From Extensimonas perlucida (GTDB lineage Bacteria; Pseudomonadota; Gammaproteobacteria; Burkholderiales; Burkholderiaceae_C): a stretch of 64,000 nt of DNA. Made by a program: the position numbers and the translations under genes. The notes beneath the pieces are model-generated. The model did no database searches. It was given only the letters and a program-made list of their open reading frames with translations, and had not been told where the DNA came from. Shown one piece after another: positions 56,195 to 64,000 of this stretch (position 1 is its first letter; each line of letters begins with the position of its first letter). The stretch spans positions 124,001 through 188,000 of the forward strand of contig NZ_VMYE01000005.1 of the NCBI RefSeq assembly GCF_007655255.1. The letters run 5' to 3'.

Positions 56195-56869
56195 ATGCGC
56201 ATCCTCATTGCCGAAGACGACCAGGTGCTGGCCGACGGCCTGCTGCGCACGCTGCGCAATTCGGGCGCGGCGGTGGACCACGTGGCCAGCGGCAGCGAGG
56301 CCGACGCCGCGCTGATGACGCACACCGAATTCGACCTGCTGATCCTCGACCTGGGCCTGCCGCGCATGCACGGGCTCGAAGTGCTCAAAAAGCTGCGCGG
56401 CCGCGGCTCCGCGCTGCCCGTGCTCATCCTCACGGCCGCCGACAGCGTGGAAGACCGCGTGCAGGGGCTGGACTTCGGCGCCGACGACTACATGGCCAAG
56501 CCCTTCAGCCTGCAGGAGCTCGAGGCGCGCGTGCGCGCGCTCACACGGCGCAAGGCTGGTGCGACGAGCAGTGTCATCCGCCACGGGCCGCTGGTGTATG
56601 ACCAGGCGGGGCGCGTGGCCACCATAGACGGCAAGATGGTGGAGCTTTCGGCGCGCGAGCTCGGCCTGCTCGAAGTGCTGCTGCAGCGCGCCGGGCGCCT
56701 GGTCAGCAAGGAGCAGCTGGTCGAGCGCCTGTGCGAATGGGGTGAGGAAGTGAGCCTCAACGCCATCGAGGTCTATGTCCACCGCCTGCGCAAGAAGATC
56801 GAGCGCGGCCCGATCCGCATCGCCACCGTGCGCGGGCTCGGCTACTGCCTCGAAAAAATCCCCGCCTGA
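56195..56869 (+). CDS. OmpR/PhoB-family response regulator (QseB/TctD-like)
   Basis: A 224-residue regulator. The receiver domain has [15 protein letters not shown], the phosphorylated Asp in [14 protein letters not shown] (near 51), a Thr/Ser position in [12 protein letters not shown] and the Lys in [10 protein letters not shown]. The C-terminal winged-helix domain has [20 protein letters not shown] and [27 protein letters not shown]. It pairs with the sensor kinase that begins 71 bases downstream. Start at 56195 (MRILIAEDD). Confidence 0.94.
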   Translation: MRILIAEDDQVLADGLLRTLRNSGAAVDHVASGSEADAALMTHTEFDLLILDLGLPRMHGLEVLKKLRGRGSALPVLILTAADSVEDRVQGLDFGADDYMAKPFSLQELEARVRALTRRKAGATSSVIRHGPLVYDQAGRVATIDGKMVELSARELGLLEVLLQRAGRLVSKEQLVERLCEWGEEVSLNAIEVYVHRLRKKIERGPIRIATVRGLGYCLEKIPA

Positions 56870-56875
56870 CTCTCG

Positions 56876-56927
56876 AAAAATGAGCTGCTTACGCAGTATT
56901 GGCGGGCGTAAAAGGCAGTTTTTACTT
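56876..56927 (+). repeat. Short dispersed intergenic dyad repeat, copy C
   Basis: Between the response regulator and its sensor kinase. AGCTGCTTACGC, spacer, GGGCGTAAAAGGC, ending in TTTTTACTT. Matches copies A, B and D in order and spacing with several substitutions. It separates the two genes of the two-component operon. Confidence 0.55.
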
Positions 56928-56940
56928 ATAAAAAACGACC

Positions 56941-58431
56941 TTGAAAATCTTCCAGCGCACGCAGCGCTCGCTGTTCGGTGAAATCCTCGACTGGATGCTC
57001 ACGCCGCTGCTGCTCTTGTGGCCGTTGAGCCTCGCTCTGACCTGGCTGGTCGCGCAGACGCTCGCGAACAAACCTTTCGACCGCGCGCTCGAACACCACG
57101 CGCAGACGTTGGCCCAGCTCGTGAGCGTGGCGCACGGCCAGGTGCAGTTCCGCCTGCCGCAACCGGCCTATGAAATGCTGCGCGCCGACGCCGCCGACAC
57201 CGTGTATTACCAGGTGCTCGCCCCCGACGGTGCGCTGCTCGCGGGCGACGCGAGCCTGCCGCAACCCGCAGGGGACGCACGCCCGGATCAGGATGCCGTC
57301 GATACGGTGTGGCTGCGCGACGACGAGTTGCGCGGCGTGGACATCCGCGTGGCCGCGGTTTGGGTGCCGCTCGCACTGCCTGCGGAGCAGGGCCGCCCCG
57401 CGCTGGCCTTGGTGCAGGTGGCCGAGACGCGCGAAAAGCGCGGCATGCTCGCGACCGAAATCGTCAAGGGCGTGATGCTGCCGCAGTTCGTGATCCTGCC
57501 GCTCGCGGTGCTGCTGGTGTGGCTGGCGCTTGCGCGCGGTATCCAGCCGCTGAGCCAGATCGAGCAGCGCATCCGCGCGCGCCGCCCCGACGACCTGAGC
57601 CCGCTCGACGAGCGCACGGTGCCGCTCGAAGTGGCGCCGCTCGTGGCCTCGGTGAACGACCTGCTCACGCGGCTAGCCGACTCCATCGCGACGCAAAAGC
57701 GCTTTCTCGCCGACGCCGCGCACCAGCTCAAGACGCCCCTCGCGGGCCTGCGCATGCAGGCCGACCTCGCGCAGCGCGAAGGCACGAGCACCGAAGACCT
57801 CAAACGCTCGCTGCAGCAGATCGGGCGCGCGAGCGTGCGCGCCACGCACACGGTGAACCAGCTGCTCGCGCTCGCGCGTGCCGAGGCGAGCGGCGCGCGC
57901 CTCGCGCACCAGCCCTGCAACCTTGCGCGCCTGACCATGGAAGCGGTGCGCGACTCGGTGCCGCGCGCGCTCGACAAGCACCTCGACCTGGGCTACGACG
58001 GCGCCCCGCCCACGGCGCCCGGCGTGTGGGTGCAGGGCAACCCCACACTGCTCAAGGAGCTGGTGCGCAACCTGCTCGACAACGCGATCAACTACACGCC
58101 ATCGAGCGCCGCGCAGCCCGGCGTGGTCACCGCGCGCGTGCTCGCGGACCCGCTGAGCCAGGTCGTGCTGCTGCAAGTCGAGGACTCGGGCCCCGGCGTG
58201 CCCGAGGCCGAGCGCGAGCTCGTGTTCCAGCCGTTTTACCGCGCGCTCGGCAACGAGGCCGACGGCTCGGGCCTGGGCCTGCCCATCGTGCGCGAGATCG
58301 CACGCCAGCACGGCGCGCAAGTGCTGCTCGAAGACGCGCACCCGGATCGCCGCCCGCCGGGCGCGCGCTTCACGGTGCGCTTTGCGGCGCTGCCCGTGCC
58401 ACAAGACCCGCCCGCGGGCAATGCTCTATAG
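56941..58431 (+). CDS. Sensor histidine kinase (QseC/TctE-like)
   Basis: A 496-residue sensor: a short N-terminal cytoplasmic part (KIFQRTQRSLFGEILDW), a transmembrane helix (LTPLLLLWPLSLALTWLVA), a periplasmic region, a second helix (FVILPLAVLLVWLALARG), a HAMP-like region, the H-box ADAAHQLKTPLAGLRMQ, N-box VRNLLDNAINYTPSS, and G-boxes VEDSGPGVPEAER and GSGLGLPIVREIARQ. The start codon is TTG at 56941: an in-frame TAA lies upstream (56929-56931) and no ATG precedes the conserved region. No clear ribosome site is seen, so it may be weakly translated relative to its regulator. Confidence 0.92.
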   Translation: MKIFQRTQRSLFGEILDWMLTPLLLLWPLSLALTWLVAQTLANKPFDRALEHHAQTLAQLVSVAHGQVQFRLPQPAYEMLRADAADTVYYQVLAPDGALLAGDASLPQPAGDARPDQDAVDTVWLRDDELRGVDIRVAAVWVPLALPAEQGRPALALVQVAETREKRGMLATEIVKGVMLPQFVILPLAVLLVWLALARGIQPLSQIEQRIRARRPDDLSPLDERTVPLEVAPLVASVNDLLTRLADSIATQKRFLADAAHQLKTPLAGLRMQADLAQREGTSTEDLKRSLQQIGRASVRATHTVNQLLALARAEASGARLAHQPCNLARLTMEAVRDSVPRALDKHLDLGYDGAPPTAPGVWVQGNPTLLKELVRNLLDNAINYTPSSAAQPGVVTARVLADPLSQVVLLQVEDSGPGVPEAERELVFQPFYRALGNEADGSGLGLPIVREIARQHGAQVLLEDAHPDRRPPGARFTVRFAALPVPQDPPAGNAL

Positions 58432-58472
58432 TGCCGCGCCCAAGCTCTCGCCCCTCGCGTATTCCCACACCC

Positions 58473-59852
58473 ATGGCCAAAGAAAAAACCCTGTTCACCT
58501 GCAGCACCTGCGGCGGCACGAGCCCGCGCTGGCTCGGCAAATGCCCCGCCTGCGGCGCCTGGAACACGCTCGTCGAAACCGTGGCCGAGGCCGAGCCGGG
58601 CAAGAACCGCTACAGCGCCGCCAGCTTTACAGGGCTCGCGCAAGCGCAGGCCGTGCAGCCGCTCGCGGCGATCGAGGCGCGCGACTTCGCGCGCACAGCA
58701 AGCGGCCTCGAGGAGCTGGACCGCGTGCTCGGCGGCGGCATCGTCGAAGGCGGCGTGGTGCTGATCGGCGGCGACCCGGGCATAGGCAAGTCCACCTTGC
58801 TGCTGCAAGCGCTCGACGCGCTGCAGCGCACGGGCCTGCCCACGCTGTACGTGACGGGCGAGGAAAGCGGCGCGCAGGTGGCGCTGCGCGCGCGCCGGCT
58901 CGGGCTCGAGCACAGCCCGGTGCAGGTGCTGGCCGAAATCCAGCTCGAAAAAATCCTCGCCACCATGGACGCGCACCAGCCCGCCGTGGTGGTGATCGAC
59001 TCGATCCAGACCGTGTATTCCGACCAGCTCAGCTCGGCGCCGGGCTCGGTCGCACAGGTGCGCGAGTGCGCGGCGCACCTCACGCGCGCGGCCAAGTCCT
59101 CGGGCATGGCCGTGGTGCTCGTCGGGCACGTGACCAAGGAAGGCGCGCTGGCCGGCCCGCGCGTGCTCGAGCACATGGTCGATACCGTGCTGTATTTCGA
59201 GGGCGACACGCACAGCCCGTTTCGGCTCGTGCGCGCCATCAAAAACCGCTTTGGCGCGGTCAACGAGATCGGCGTGTTCGCGATGACCGAGCGCGGCCTC
59301 AAGGGCGTGAGCAACCCGAGCGCCATTTTCCTGAGCCAGCACAGCGCGCCCGTGCCCGGCAGCTGCGTGCTCGTCACGCTCGAGGGCACGCGCCCTCTGC
59401 TGGTCGAAATCCAGGCCCTGGTGGACAGCGGCGGCCCGAGCCCGCGGCGCCTGAGCGTGGGGCTGGAGCGCGACCGCCTGGCCATGCTGCTGGCCGTGCT
59501 GCACCGCCACGCGGGCGTGGCCTGCGCCGACCAGGACGTGTTCGTGAACGCCGTCGGCGGCGTGCGCATCAGCGAGCCCGCGTCCGACCTGGCCGTATTG
59601 CTCGCGATCACCTCGAGCCTGCGCGGCAAGGCGCTGCCCAAGGGGTTTTTTGCCTTCGGCGAAGTCGGCCTCGCGGGCGAAGTGCGCCCCGCGCCGCGCG
59701 GCCAGGAGCGCCTGCGCGAAGCCGCCAAGCTGGGCTTCAGCGTGGCCGTGGTGCCCAAGGCCAATGCGCCCAAAAAGGCCATAGAGGGCCTGACCATCCA
59801 CGCCGTCGAGCGCGTGGAAGATGCGCTCGAGGTGGTGCGTGGGCTGGGGTGA
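58473..59852 (+). CDS. radA: DNA repair protein RadA (Sms)
   Basis: A 459-residue protein: zinc finger CSTCGGTSPRWLGKCPACGAW, Walker A in IGGDPGIGKSTLLLQ, Walker B in PAVVVIDSIQTVYS, the RadA-specific KNRFGAVNEIGVF and the Lon-like C-terminal domain (LAVLLAITSSLRGKALPKG). RadA promotes branch migration in recombination repair. The ATG at 58473 fits the family start; a frame that stays open upstream from 57309 is a shadow of the kinase gene. It starts 41 bases after the kinase stop. Confidence 0.96.
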   Translation: MAKEKTLFTCSTCGGTSPRWLGKCPACGAWNTLVETVAEAEPGKNRYSAASFTGLAQAQAVQPLAAIEARDFARTASGLEELDRVLGGGIVEGGVVLIGGDPGIGKSTLLLQALDALQRTGLPTLYVTGEESGAQVALRARRLGLEHSPVQVLAEIQLEKILATMDAHQPAVVVIDSIQTVYSDQLSSAPGSVAQVRECAAHLTRAAKSSGMAVVLVGHVTKEGALAGPRVLEHMVDTVLYFEGDTHSPFRLVRAIKNRFGAVNEIGVFAMTERGLKGVSNPSAIFLSQHSAPVPGSCVLVTLEGTRPLLVEIQALVDSGGPSPRRLSVGLERDRLAMLLAVLHRHAGVACADQDVFVNAVGGVRISEPASDLAVLLAITSSLRGKALPKGFFAFGEVGLAGEVRPAPRGQERLREAAKLGFSVAVVPKANAPKKAIEGLTIHAVERVEDALEVVRGLG

Positions 59853-59868
59853 AGCCGCGCAAAATTTC

Positions 59869-59920
59869 AAGCCAAATCGACACTTTGTGCTTACGCAGCA
59901 AGCACAAGCAGCTCCTAAAA
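59869..59920 (-). repeat. Short dispersed intergenic dyad repeat, copy D (reverse orientation)
   Basis: Between the convergent radA and cheB genes. Read on the minus strand: TTTTAGGAGCTGCTTG, then TGCTT, spacer, TAAGCACAAAG, then CGATTTGGCTT. Same order of blocks as copies A and B. The AAGCAC/GTGCTT dyad is clear, and may double as a terminator between the two genes. Confidence 0.55.
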
Positions 59921-59958
59921 CATGAGCTATCGATAAGACCTTTCGGACAAAGCGGGGC

Positions 59959-61062
59959 TCAAATCCGGTGGTGCAGCCGGTCGGTGCTGCTGCGCAGGCG
60001 CGCGAGCAGCGCGGGGGTGATCTGCTGCAGCGGCAGCACCTCGTCGGCGGCGCCGTGGGCGATGGCTTCGCGCGGCATGCCAAAGACCACGCACGTGGCC
60101 TCGTCCTGCACGTAGTTGGTGGCGCCGGCGTCTTTCATCTCGCGCATCGCGGCGGCGCCATCGTTGCCCATGCCGGTGAGCATGATGCCGTAGGCATTGC
60201 GCCCTGCCACCGCCGCGACCGACTTGAACAGCACCTCGACCGAGGGTTTGTGGCGGTTCACGGGCGGGGCGTCTTCGACCACCGCGACGTAATTGGCGCC
60301 GCTGCGCGCGATGCGAAACTGCATGCCGCCCGGCGCGATGTAGGCGTGGCCGGGCAGGATGCGCTCGCCGTTTTCAGCCTCTTTGACGCCGATGCGGCAC
60401 AGGCTGTCGAGGCGCGCAGCGAAGCTCGTGGTGAAGCCCGGCGGCATGTGCTGCGTGATGACGATGGCCGGCGCATCCGCGGGCATGGGCAGCAGCACTT
60501 CCTTGATGGCCTCGGTGCCGCCCGTGGAGGCACCAATGGCGATGAGCTTTTCGGTCGAGATGCGGCCCAGGGGCTGCGCAGGCGCCGCCGCGGCGCCTGC
60601 GTCCGCACTGGCGGCCGCGCGGGCCGCAGCCTTGGCGACGAGGCGATGCACGTGTGAGGCCGCAGCGATGCGGATCTTTTCGACGATCTCGTCGGCGAGC
60701 GCGTTGATGCCGCTCGCGAGCCCGACGCGCGGCTTGGCGACGAAGTCCACTGCACCGAGCTCGAGCGCACGGATCGTGACCTCGGCGCCGCGCTGCGTGA
60801 GCGTGGAGACCATCAGCACCGGCATGGGGCGCAGACGCATGAGGCGCTCGAGGAAGTCGATGCCGTCCATGCGCGGCATTTCGACATCGAGCGTGATCAC
60901 GTCGGGGTTGCGCTCGCGGATCATCTCGCGCGCGATCAGCGGGTCGTTGGCCGTGCCTATGCACTCCATGTCGGGCTGGCGGTTGATGATCTCGGCCAGC
61001 AGGCTGCGCACCAGCGCCGAGTCATCGACCACGATCACGCGGATTTTTGGCTTCACTGGCAT
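59959..61062 (-). CDS. cheB: Chemotaxis protein-glutamate methylesterase/glutaminase CheB
   Basis: A 367-residue response regulator-enzyme. The receiver domain has [12 protein letters not shown] and [14 protein letters not shown]; a linker of Ala repeats follows; the methylesterase domain carries the triad in [12 protein letters not shown] (Ser), [14 protein letters not shown] (His) and [13 protein letters not shown] (Asp). CheB removes methyl groups from receptor glutamates after phosphorylation by CheA. It is the last gene of the che run. cheD lies 21 bases upstream. Confidence 0.96.
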   Translation of the reverse strand: MPVKPKIRVIVVDDSALVRSLLAEIINRQPDMECIGTANDPLIAREMIRERNPDVITLDVEMPRMDGIDFLERLMRLRPMPVLMVSTLTQRGAEVTIRALELGAVDFVAKPRVGLASGINALADEIVEKIRIAAASHVHRLVAKAAARAAASADAGAAAAPAQPLGRISTEKLIAIGASTGGTEAIKEVLLPMPADAPAIVITQHMPPGFTTSFAARLDSLCRIGVKEAENGERILPGHAYIAPGGMQFRIARSGANYVAVVEDAPPVNRHKPSVEVLFKSVAAVAGRNAYGIMLTGMGNDGAAAMREMKDAGATNYVQDEATCVVFGMPREAIAHGAADEVLPLQQITPALLARLRSSTDRLHHRI

Positions 61063-61083
61063 GGGTACAGAAAAAAAGATACG

Positions 61084-61758
61084 TCAAAACAGGTCTATCG
61101 AGCCGCCGGCCGTGGCCCTGGCGACCGTGGCGGCGTTGCCGCGCACCTCTTGCGCCTCTAGCGTTTCGGGGTGGGCGTGCGCGAGGCGCTTGACCATGGC
61201 CTTGCCCGTGACCGGAAAAAACGCCACCTTGCGCGGGTAGATGTCGAGCACGTCGTCCGACACGATGGGAATGTGCTCGGTGCGCAGGTATTCACGCACG
61301 AAATGCGTGTTGCGTTCACCCACGTTCATGGTGGTGAAATTGTGCATGACCTGCCCACCGCCAAAAATTTTGGCCTGCAGGTTTTCGCGCCGCGCACCGA
61401 GCTTGAGCATCTGGTTGATCAGCAACTCCATGGCATACGAGCCGTAGCGGCCCGAGACATCGCCCGGCTCGCCCTCGGGCAGCATGAAGTGGTTCATGCC
61501 GCCTATGCGCACCCGGCCATCCCACAGGCACGCGGCGATGCACGAGCCCAGCACCGTGGTGATGAGCATGTCCTCGCCGGTTACGAAGTATTCGCCCGGC
61601 AGCACTTTCACGGCGACGCGGCCGAAGTGGTTGTCGAGATAAAAAAATCCCGCTTCGCCAGGCTGGCGCGCGCGCGCCTTGAGCTGCGCGAGCAAGGCCC
61701 TGGACGCCGCGCTGGCAGGGTCTGGGGCCGCGCGGCGGGCCGATTCAGCGGCGTTCAT
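61084..61758 (-). CDS. cheD: Chemoreceptor glutamine deamidase CheD
   Basis: A 224-residue protein. The catalytic residues are in VLGSCIAACLWD (Cys) and IGGMNHFMLPEG (His), with VGERNTHFVREYL and KIFGGGQVM as further family segments. It deamidates receptor glutamines. Start at 61758 (MNAAESARR) overlaps cheR by 14 bases and has GGAAAG upstream; the open frame to 61836 is inside cheR. Confidence 0.95.
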   Translation of the reverse strand: MNAAESARRAAPDPASAASRALLAQLKARARQPGEAGFFYLDNHFGRVAVKVLPGEYFVTGEDMLITTVLGSCIAACLWDGRVRIGGMNHFMLPEGEPGDVSGRYGSYAMELLINQMLKLGARRENLQAKIFGGGQVMHNFTTMNVGERNTHFVREYLRTEHIPIVSDDVLDIYPRKVAFFPVTGKAMVKRLAHAHPETLEAQEVRGNAATVARATAGGSIDLF

Positions 61759-62662
61759 AGACGGTCTTTCCGCGCAGCGTGAACAGGTCGCGCGCTTCGC
61801 TGAAATTTTCGGCGTGGCCCACGAACAGCAGACCACCCGGCCTGAGCACGCGGTGGATGCGCTCGAGCACGCGGCGCTGCGTGGGCGCGTCGAAGTAAAT
61901 CATCACGTTGCGGCAAAACACGAGGTCGAACGGCTCCTTGAAGGGCCAGGACTCGCTCATGAGGTTGATCTGCAGGAATTCGATCATGCGCCGCAGCTCG
62001 GGCTTGACGCGCACCAGCCCCGCGTTCGTGCCCTTGCCGCGCAAGAAAAAGCGCTGCAGGCGCTCCTGGCTCAAGCCCTTGACGTTGTCGAGGCGGTAAA
62101 CGCCCTGCGCGGCCGTGGCAAGCACGCGCGAGTCGATGTCGCTCGCCATCAACTGAAACGGCGCATGCGGGCCCAGCGTCTCGAGCGCTGTGATGGCGAT
62201 CGAATAAGGCTCCTCGCCCGTGGAGGCCGCATTGCACCAGGCGCGCCAGCGCGTGCCCGCGGGCTTGCTGCGCAGGTGCGCGGCGAGCAGCTCGAAATGG
62301 TGCGGTTCGCGAAAAAAGGCCGTGAGGTTGGTCGTGAGCGCGTTCACGAACTCCTGCCACTCGCGGCCTTCGGCGCCCACTTGCGATTCGAGCCAGTCGA
62401 GGTAGGACTGGAAGCTGCCGTGCCCGGTCTCGCGCAGGCGACGTGCGAGCCGGCTATAGACCATGGCCTGCTTGCCCTCGTGCAGGCTGATGCCCGCGCG
62501 CTGGTAAATCAGCGCCCGCACGCGCGCAAAGTCGGCCGGCGTCCAGGCAAACTCGCGCCCCTGCAGCAAAGGGCCGGGCGGATCGGCAACGGGCCCGGAG
62601 TGTGATGCCCCGACCGCAGCGGGACGCGAACGGGATGCAGACAAAGGCGGTGAAAGAGACAT
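61745..62662 (-). CDS. cheR: Chemotaxis protein methyltransferase CheR
   Basis: A 305-residue SAM methyltransferase with the CheR N-terminal helical domain (FARVRALIYQRAGISLHEGK) and catalytic domain: RAWCNAASTGEEPYSIAI is the SAM site, FDLVFCRNVMIYFDAPTQRR the conserved late block. It methylates receptor glutamates in adaptation. A 30-residue Ala/Pro/Ser-rich N-terminal part precedes the conserved region. Gene lies between cheW and cheD in the usual betaproteobacterial order; 124 bases separate it from cheW. Confidence 0.96.
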   Translation of the reverse strand: MSLSPPLSASRSRPAAVGASHSGPVADPPGPLLQGREFAWTPADFARVRALIYQRAGISLHEGKQAMVYSRLARRLRETGHGSFQSYLDWLESQVGAEGREWQEFVNALTTNLTAFFREPHHFELLAAHLRSKPAGTRWRAWCNAASTGEEPYSIAITALETLGPHAPFQLMASDIDSRVLATAAQGVYRLDNVKGLSQERLQRFFLRGKGTNAGLVRVKPELRRMIEFLQINLMSESWPFKEPFDLVFCRNVMIYFDAPTQRRVLERIHRVLRPGGLLFVGHAENFSEARDLFTLRGKTVYERR

Positions 62663-62786
62663 CGCGACAACGCCCCGTCAGTGCCAAGCCGCTACAGGGA
62701 TTCCGATGGCGTCGGATTGACCACTGCGTGCGTGCAACCAGCCTGTCTTCGGCATGCGCTTTTTCTCTCTTCGATGCCGCCAGCCG

Positions 62787-63266
62787 CTAGACCAGCCCCA
62801 TGTCGGTGCTGGTCATGAGCTTTTCGATGTCGAGCAGGATCAGCATGCGCTCGCCGACAGACCCCAGGCCGGTAATGCAGCCCTTGTCTATGGTGCTTTC
62901 GACCTCGGGCGCGGGGCGGATCTGCTCCGGCACGAGCTCAAGCACGTCGCTGACCGAATCGACCACGATGCCCACGACACGCTGGTGCAGGTTCAGCACG
63001 ATGACCACGGTGAAGCTGTCGTACGCGGCCTGCGCGCAGTGAAAGCGCAAACGCATGTCGACGATGGGCACGATGGTGCCGCGCAGGTTGACCACGCCCT
63101 TGACGAACTCGGGCGCATGCGCGATGCGCGTGGGCGGCTCGTAGCCGCGGATTTCCTGCACTTTGAGGATGTCTATGCCGTATTCCTCCTGCGCGAGGCG
63201 AAACGTGAGGTATTCACGCGCGGCGGCCACCGCGGCTTCTTCCGTCTTGCTTGCTACTGCTTCCAT
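62787..63266 (-). CDS. cheW: Chemotaxis adaptor CheW
   Basis: A 159-residue adaptor: EYLTFRLAQEEYGIDILKVQEIR, IAHAPEFVKGVVNLRGTIVPIVDMRLRF, VVIVLNLHQRVVGIVVDSVSDVLEL. It links receptors to CheA. It starts 18 bases after the end of cheA on the minus strand, so they are co-transcribed. Confidence 0.96.
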   Translation of the reverse strand: MEAVASKTEEAAVAAAREYLTFRLAQEEYGIDILKVQEIRGYEPPTRIAHAPEFVKGVVNLRGTIVPIVDMRLRFHCAQAAYDSFTVVIVLNLHQRVVGIVVDSVSDVLELVPEQIRPAPEVESTIDKGCITGLGSVGERMLILLDIEKLMTSTDMGLV

Positions 63267-63284
63267 GGTTTTCCCTCTGCGAAA

Positions 63285-64000
63285 TCAGTGCCGCGCCCGG
63301 CGCACCAGGCTCGCGGTATCCAGAATCAAAGCCACGCGGCCGTCACCCAGGATGGTCGCACCCGAGACGTTGGACACCTTGCGGTAGTTGGTCTCGAGGT
63401 TCTTCACCACCACCTGGTGCTGCCCCAGCAGCTCATCGACGAGCAGCGCGACGCGGCTGCCGTCGGCCTCCACGACCACCATGATGTCGCTCGACCTGCT
63501 GGCATCGAGGCGCGGCACCTCGAAGATTTTTTCGAGCGCAATCACGGGCATGTATTCGTCGCGCACCTTGACGAGCTGCGCCCCCTGCGCCACGGTGTTG
63601 AGGTCACCTGCCTGCACCTGGAAGGACTCGACCACCGAGGACAGCGGCAGGATGTAAACCTCGTTGTCCACGCCCACCGACATGCCGTCCATGATGGCCA
63701 AGGTGAGCGGCAGGCGCACCGCCACGCGCGTACCCTGGCCTTCGACCGAATCGATCTCGACCGTGCCGTTGAGCGCCGTGATGTTGCGCTTGACCACGTC
63801 CATGCCCACGCCGCGGCCCGAAACGTCGGTGACCACCTCGGCGGTGGAAAAGCCCGGCGCGAAAATGAGCTGCCAGACCTCGGCGTCGCTCATTTGGTCG
63901 GACACGTCCAGGCCGCGCTCGCGCGCCTTGCGCAGGATTTTCTCGCGCGACAGGCCCTGCCCGTCGTCGCGCACCTCGATCACGATGGAGCCGCCCTGGT
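63285..64000 (-). CDS. cheA: Chemotaxis histidine kinase CheA (C-terminal part, runs off the right edge)
   Basis: The minus-strand frame enters at 64000 and is open throughout; the first part is the end of the ATPase domain (IVIEVRDDGQGLSREKIL, FAPGFSTAEVVTDVSGRGVGMDVVK, GQGTRVAVRLPLTLAIMDG), then the CheW-like regulatory domain (ILPLSSVVESFQV, VKNLETNYRKVSNVSGATILGDGRVALILD). The phosphotransfer and dimerisation domains and the start lie outside the window. It heads the che run W-R-D-B. Confidence 0.96.
   Translation of the reverse strand, partial: QGGSIVIEVRDDGQGLSREKILRKARERGLDVSDQMSDAEVWQLIFAPGFSTAEVVTDVSGRGVGMDVVKRNITALNGTVEIDSVEGQGTRVAVRLPLTLAIMDGMSVGVDNEVYILPLSSVVESFQVQAGDLNTVAQGAQLVKVRDEYMPVIALEKIFEVPRLDASRSSDIMVVVEADGSRVALLVDELLGQHQVVVKNLETNYRKVSNVSGATILGDGRVALILDTASLVRRARH

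Noticed and set aside
57309-58472. An open frame before radA in the same frame as radA
   Set aside because: It overlaps the sensor kinase in another frame and has Ala/Arg-rich shadow composition. The RadA family start is at 58473.

Overview
The window is a G+C-rich bacterial chromosome segment that looks like a betaproteobacterium of the order Burkholderiales, most likely family Comamonadaceae. The grounds are the chain pilF-rodZ-ispG-hisS-yfgM-bamB-der, the flhDC master regulator, the nlpD-pcm-surE block, and short intergenic dyad repeats of a kind I associate from memory with Comamonadaceae genomes. I recognised no rRNA, tRNA, prophage, transposase or CRISPR array. Most of the window is ordinary chromosome; the accessory-looking parts are about 35.2-36.3 kb, 36-45.7 kb and 52.9-53.9 kb.

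Layout. 0-6.4 kb: the end of an unidentified gene, a GDSL-type lipoprotein hydrolase, an alpha/beta-hydrolase lipoprotein, a TerC-family membrane protein behind a yybP-ykoY-type (manganese) riboswitch, and a two-gene operon of a metallophosphoesterase and a Ser/Thr kinase fused to a universal stress domain. 6.4-21.8 kb: a long minus-strand housekeeping run (surE, pcm, nlpD, rluD, scpB, rluB, ndk, rlmN, pilF, rodZ, ispG, hisS, yfgM, bamB, der) covering outer-membrane assembly, isoprenoid synthesis, translation, cell shape, pili and RNA modification. 21.9-27.9 kb: a quinone-oxidoreductase-like protein, a diguanylate cyclase, a PhoD-type alkaline phosphatase and an ABC1/UbiB-type kinase. 28.1-31.8 kb: a TRAP transporter whose permeases (plus strand) converge on its binding protein (minus strand) across a shared terminator. 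31.9-35.1 kb: dxs-ispA-xseB.

35.3-36.0 kb holds an MntA-HepT toxin-antitoxin pair. 36.3-44.3 kb is a minus-strand molybdenum hydroxylase operon (coxSLM, coxD, coxE, coxG, xdhC). Its large subunit carries the AYRGAGR loop of form II enzymes, so CO oxidation should not be assumed. It is transcribed divergently from a GAF-Fis regulator that has no AAA+ domain. Two copies of a 164/165-bp fold-back element with about 20-bp terminal inverted repeats lie here: one just downstream of xdhC, the other inside the reading frame of coxE, where it adds 57 codons without breaking the frame. 45.9-48.2 kb: a Rieske oxygenase and a rhodanese.

48.4-64 kb: flhDC, two tandem SYLF lipoproteins, a CorC-type CBS protein divergent from apaH, a lower-G+C periplasmic protein of unknown function, an RhlE-type helicase, dcd, a QseB/QseC-like two-component system, radA, and a chemotaxis operon cheA(partial)-W-R-D-B that runs off the right edge. 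flhDC and the che genes indicate a flagellated, chemotactic cell; pilF points to type IV pili.
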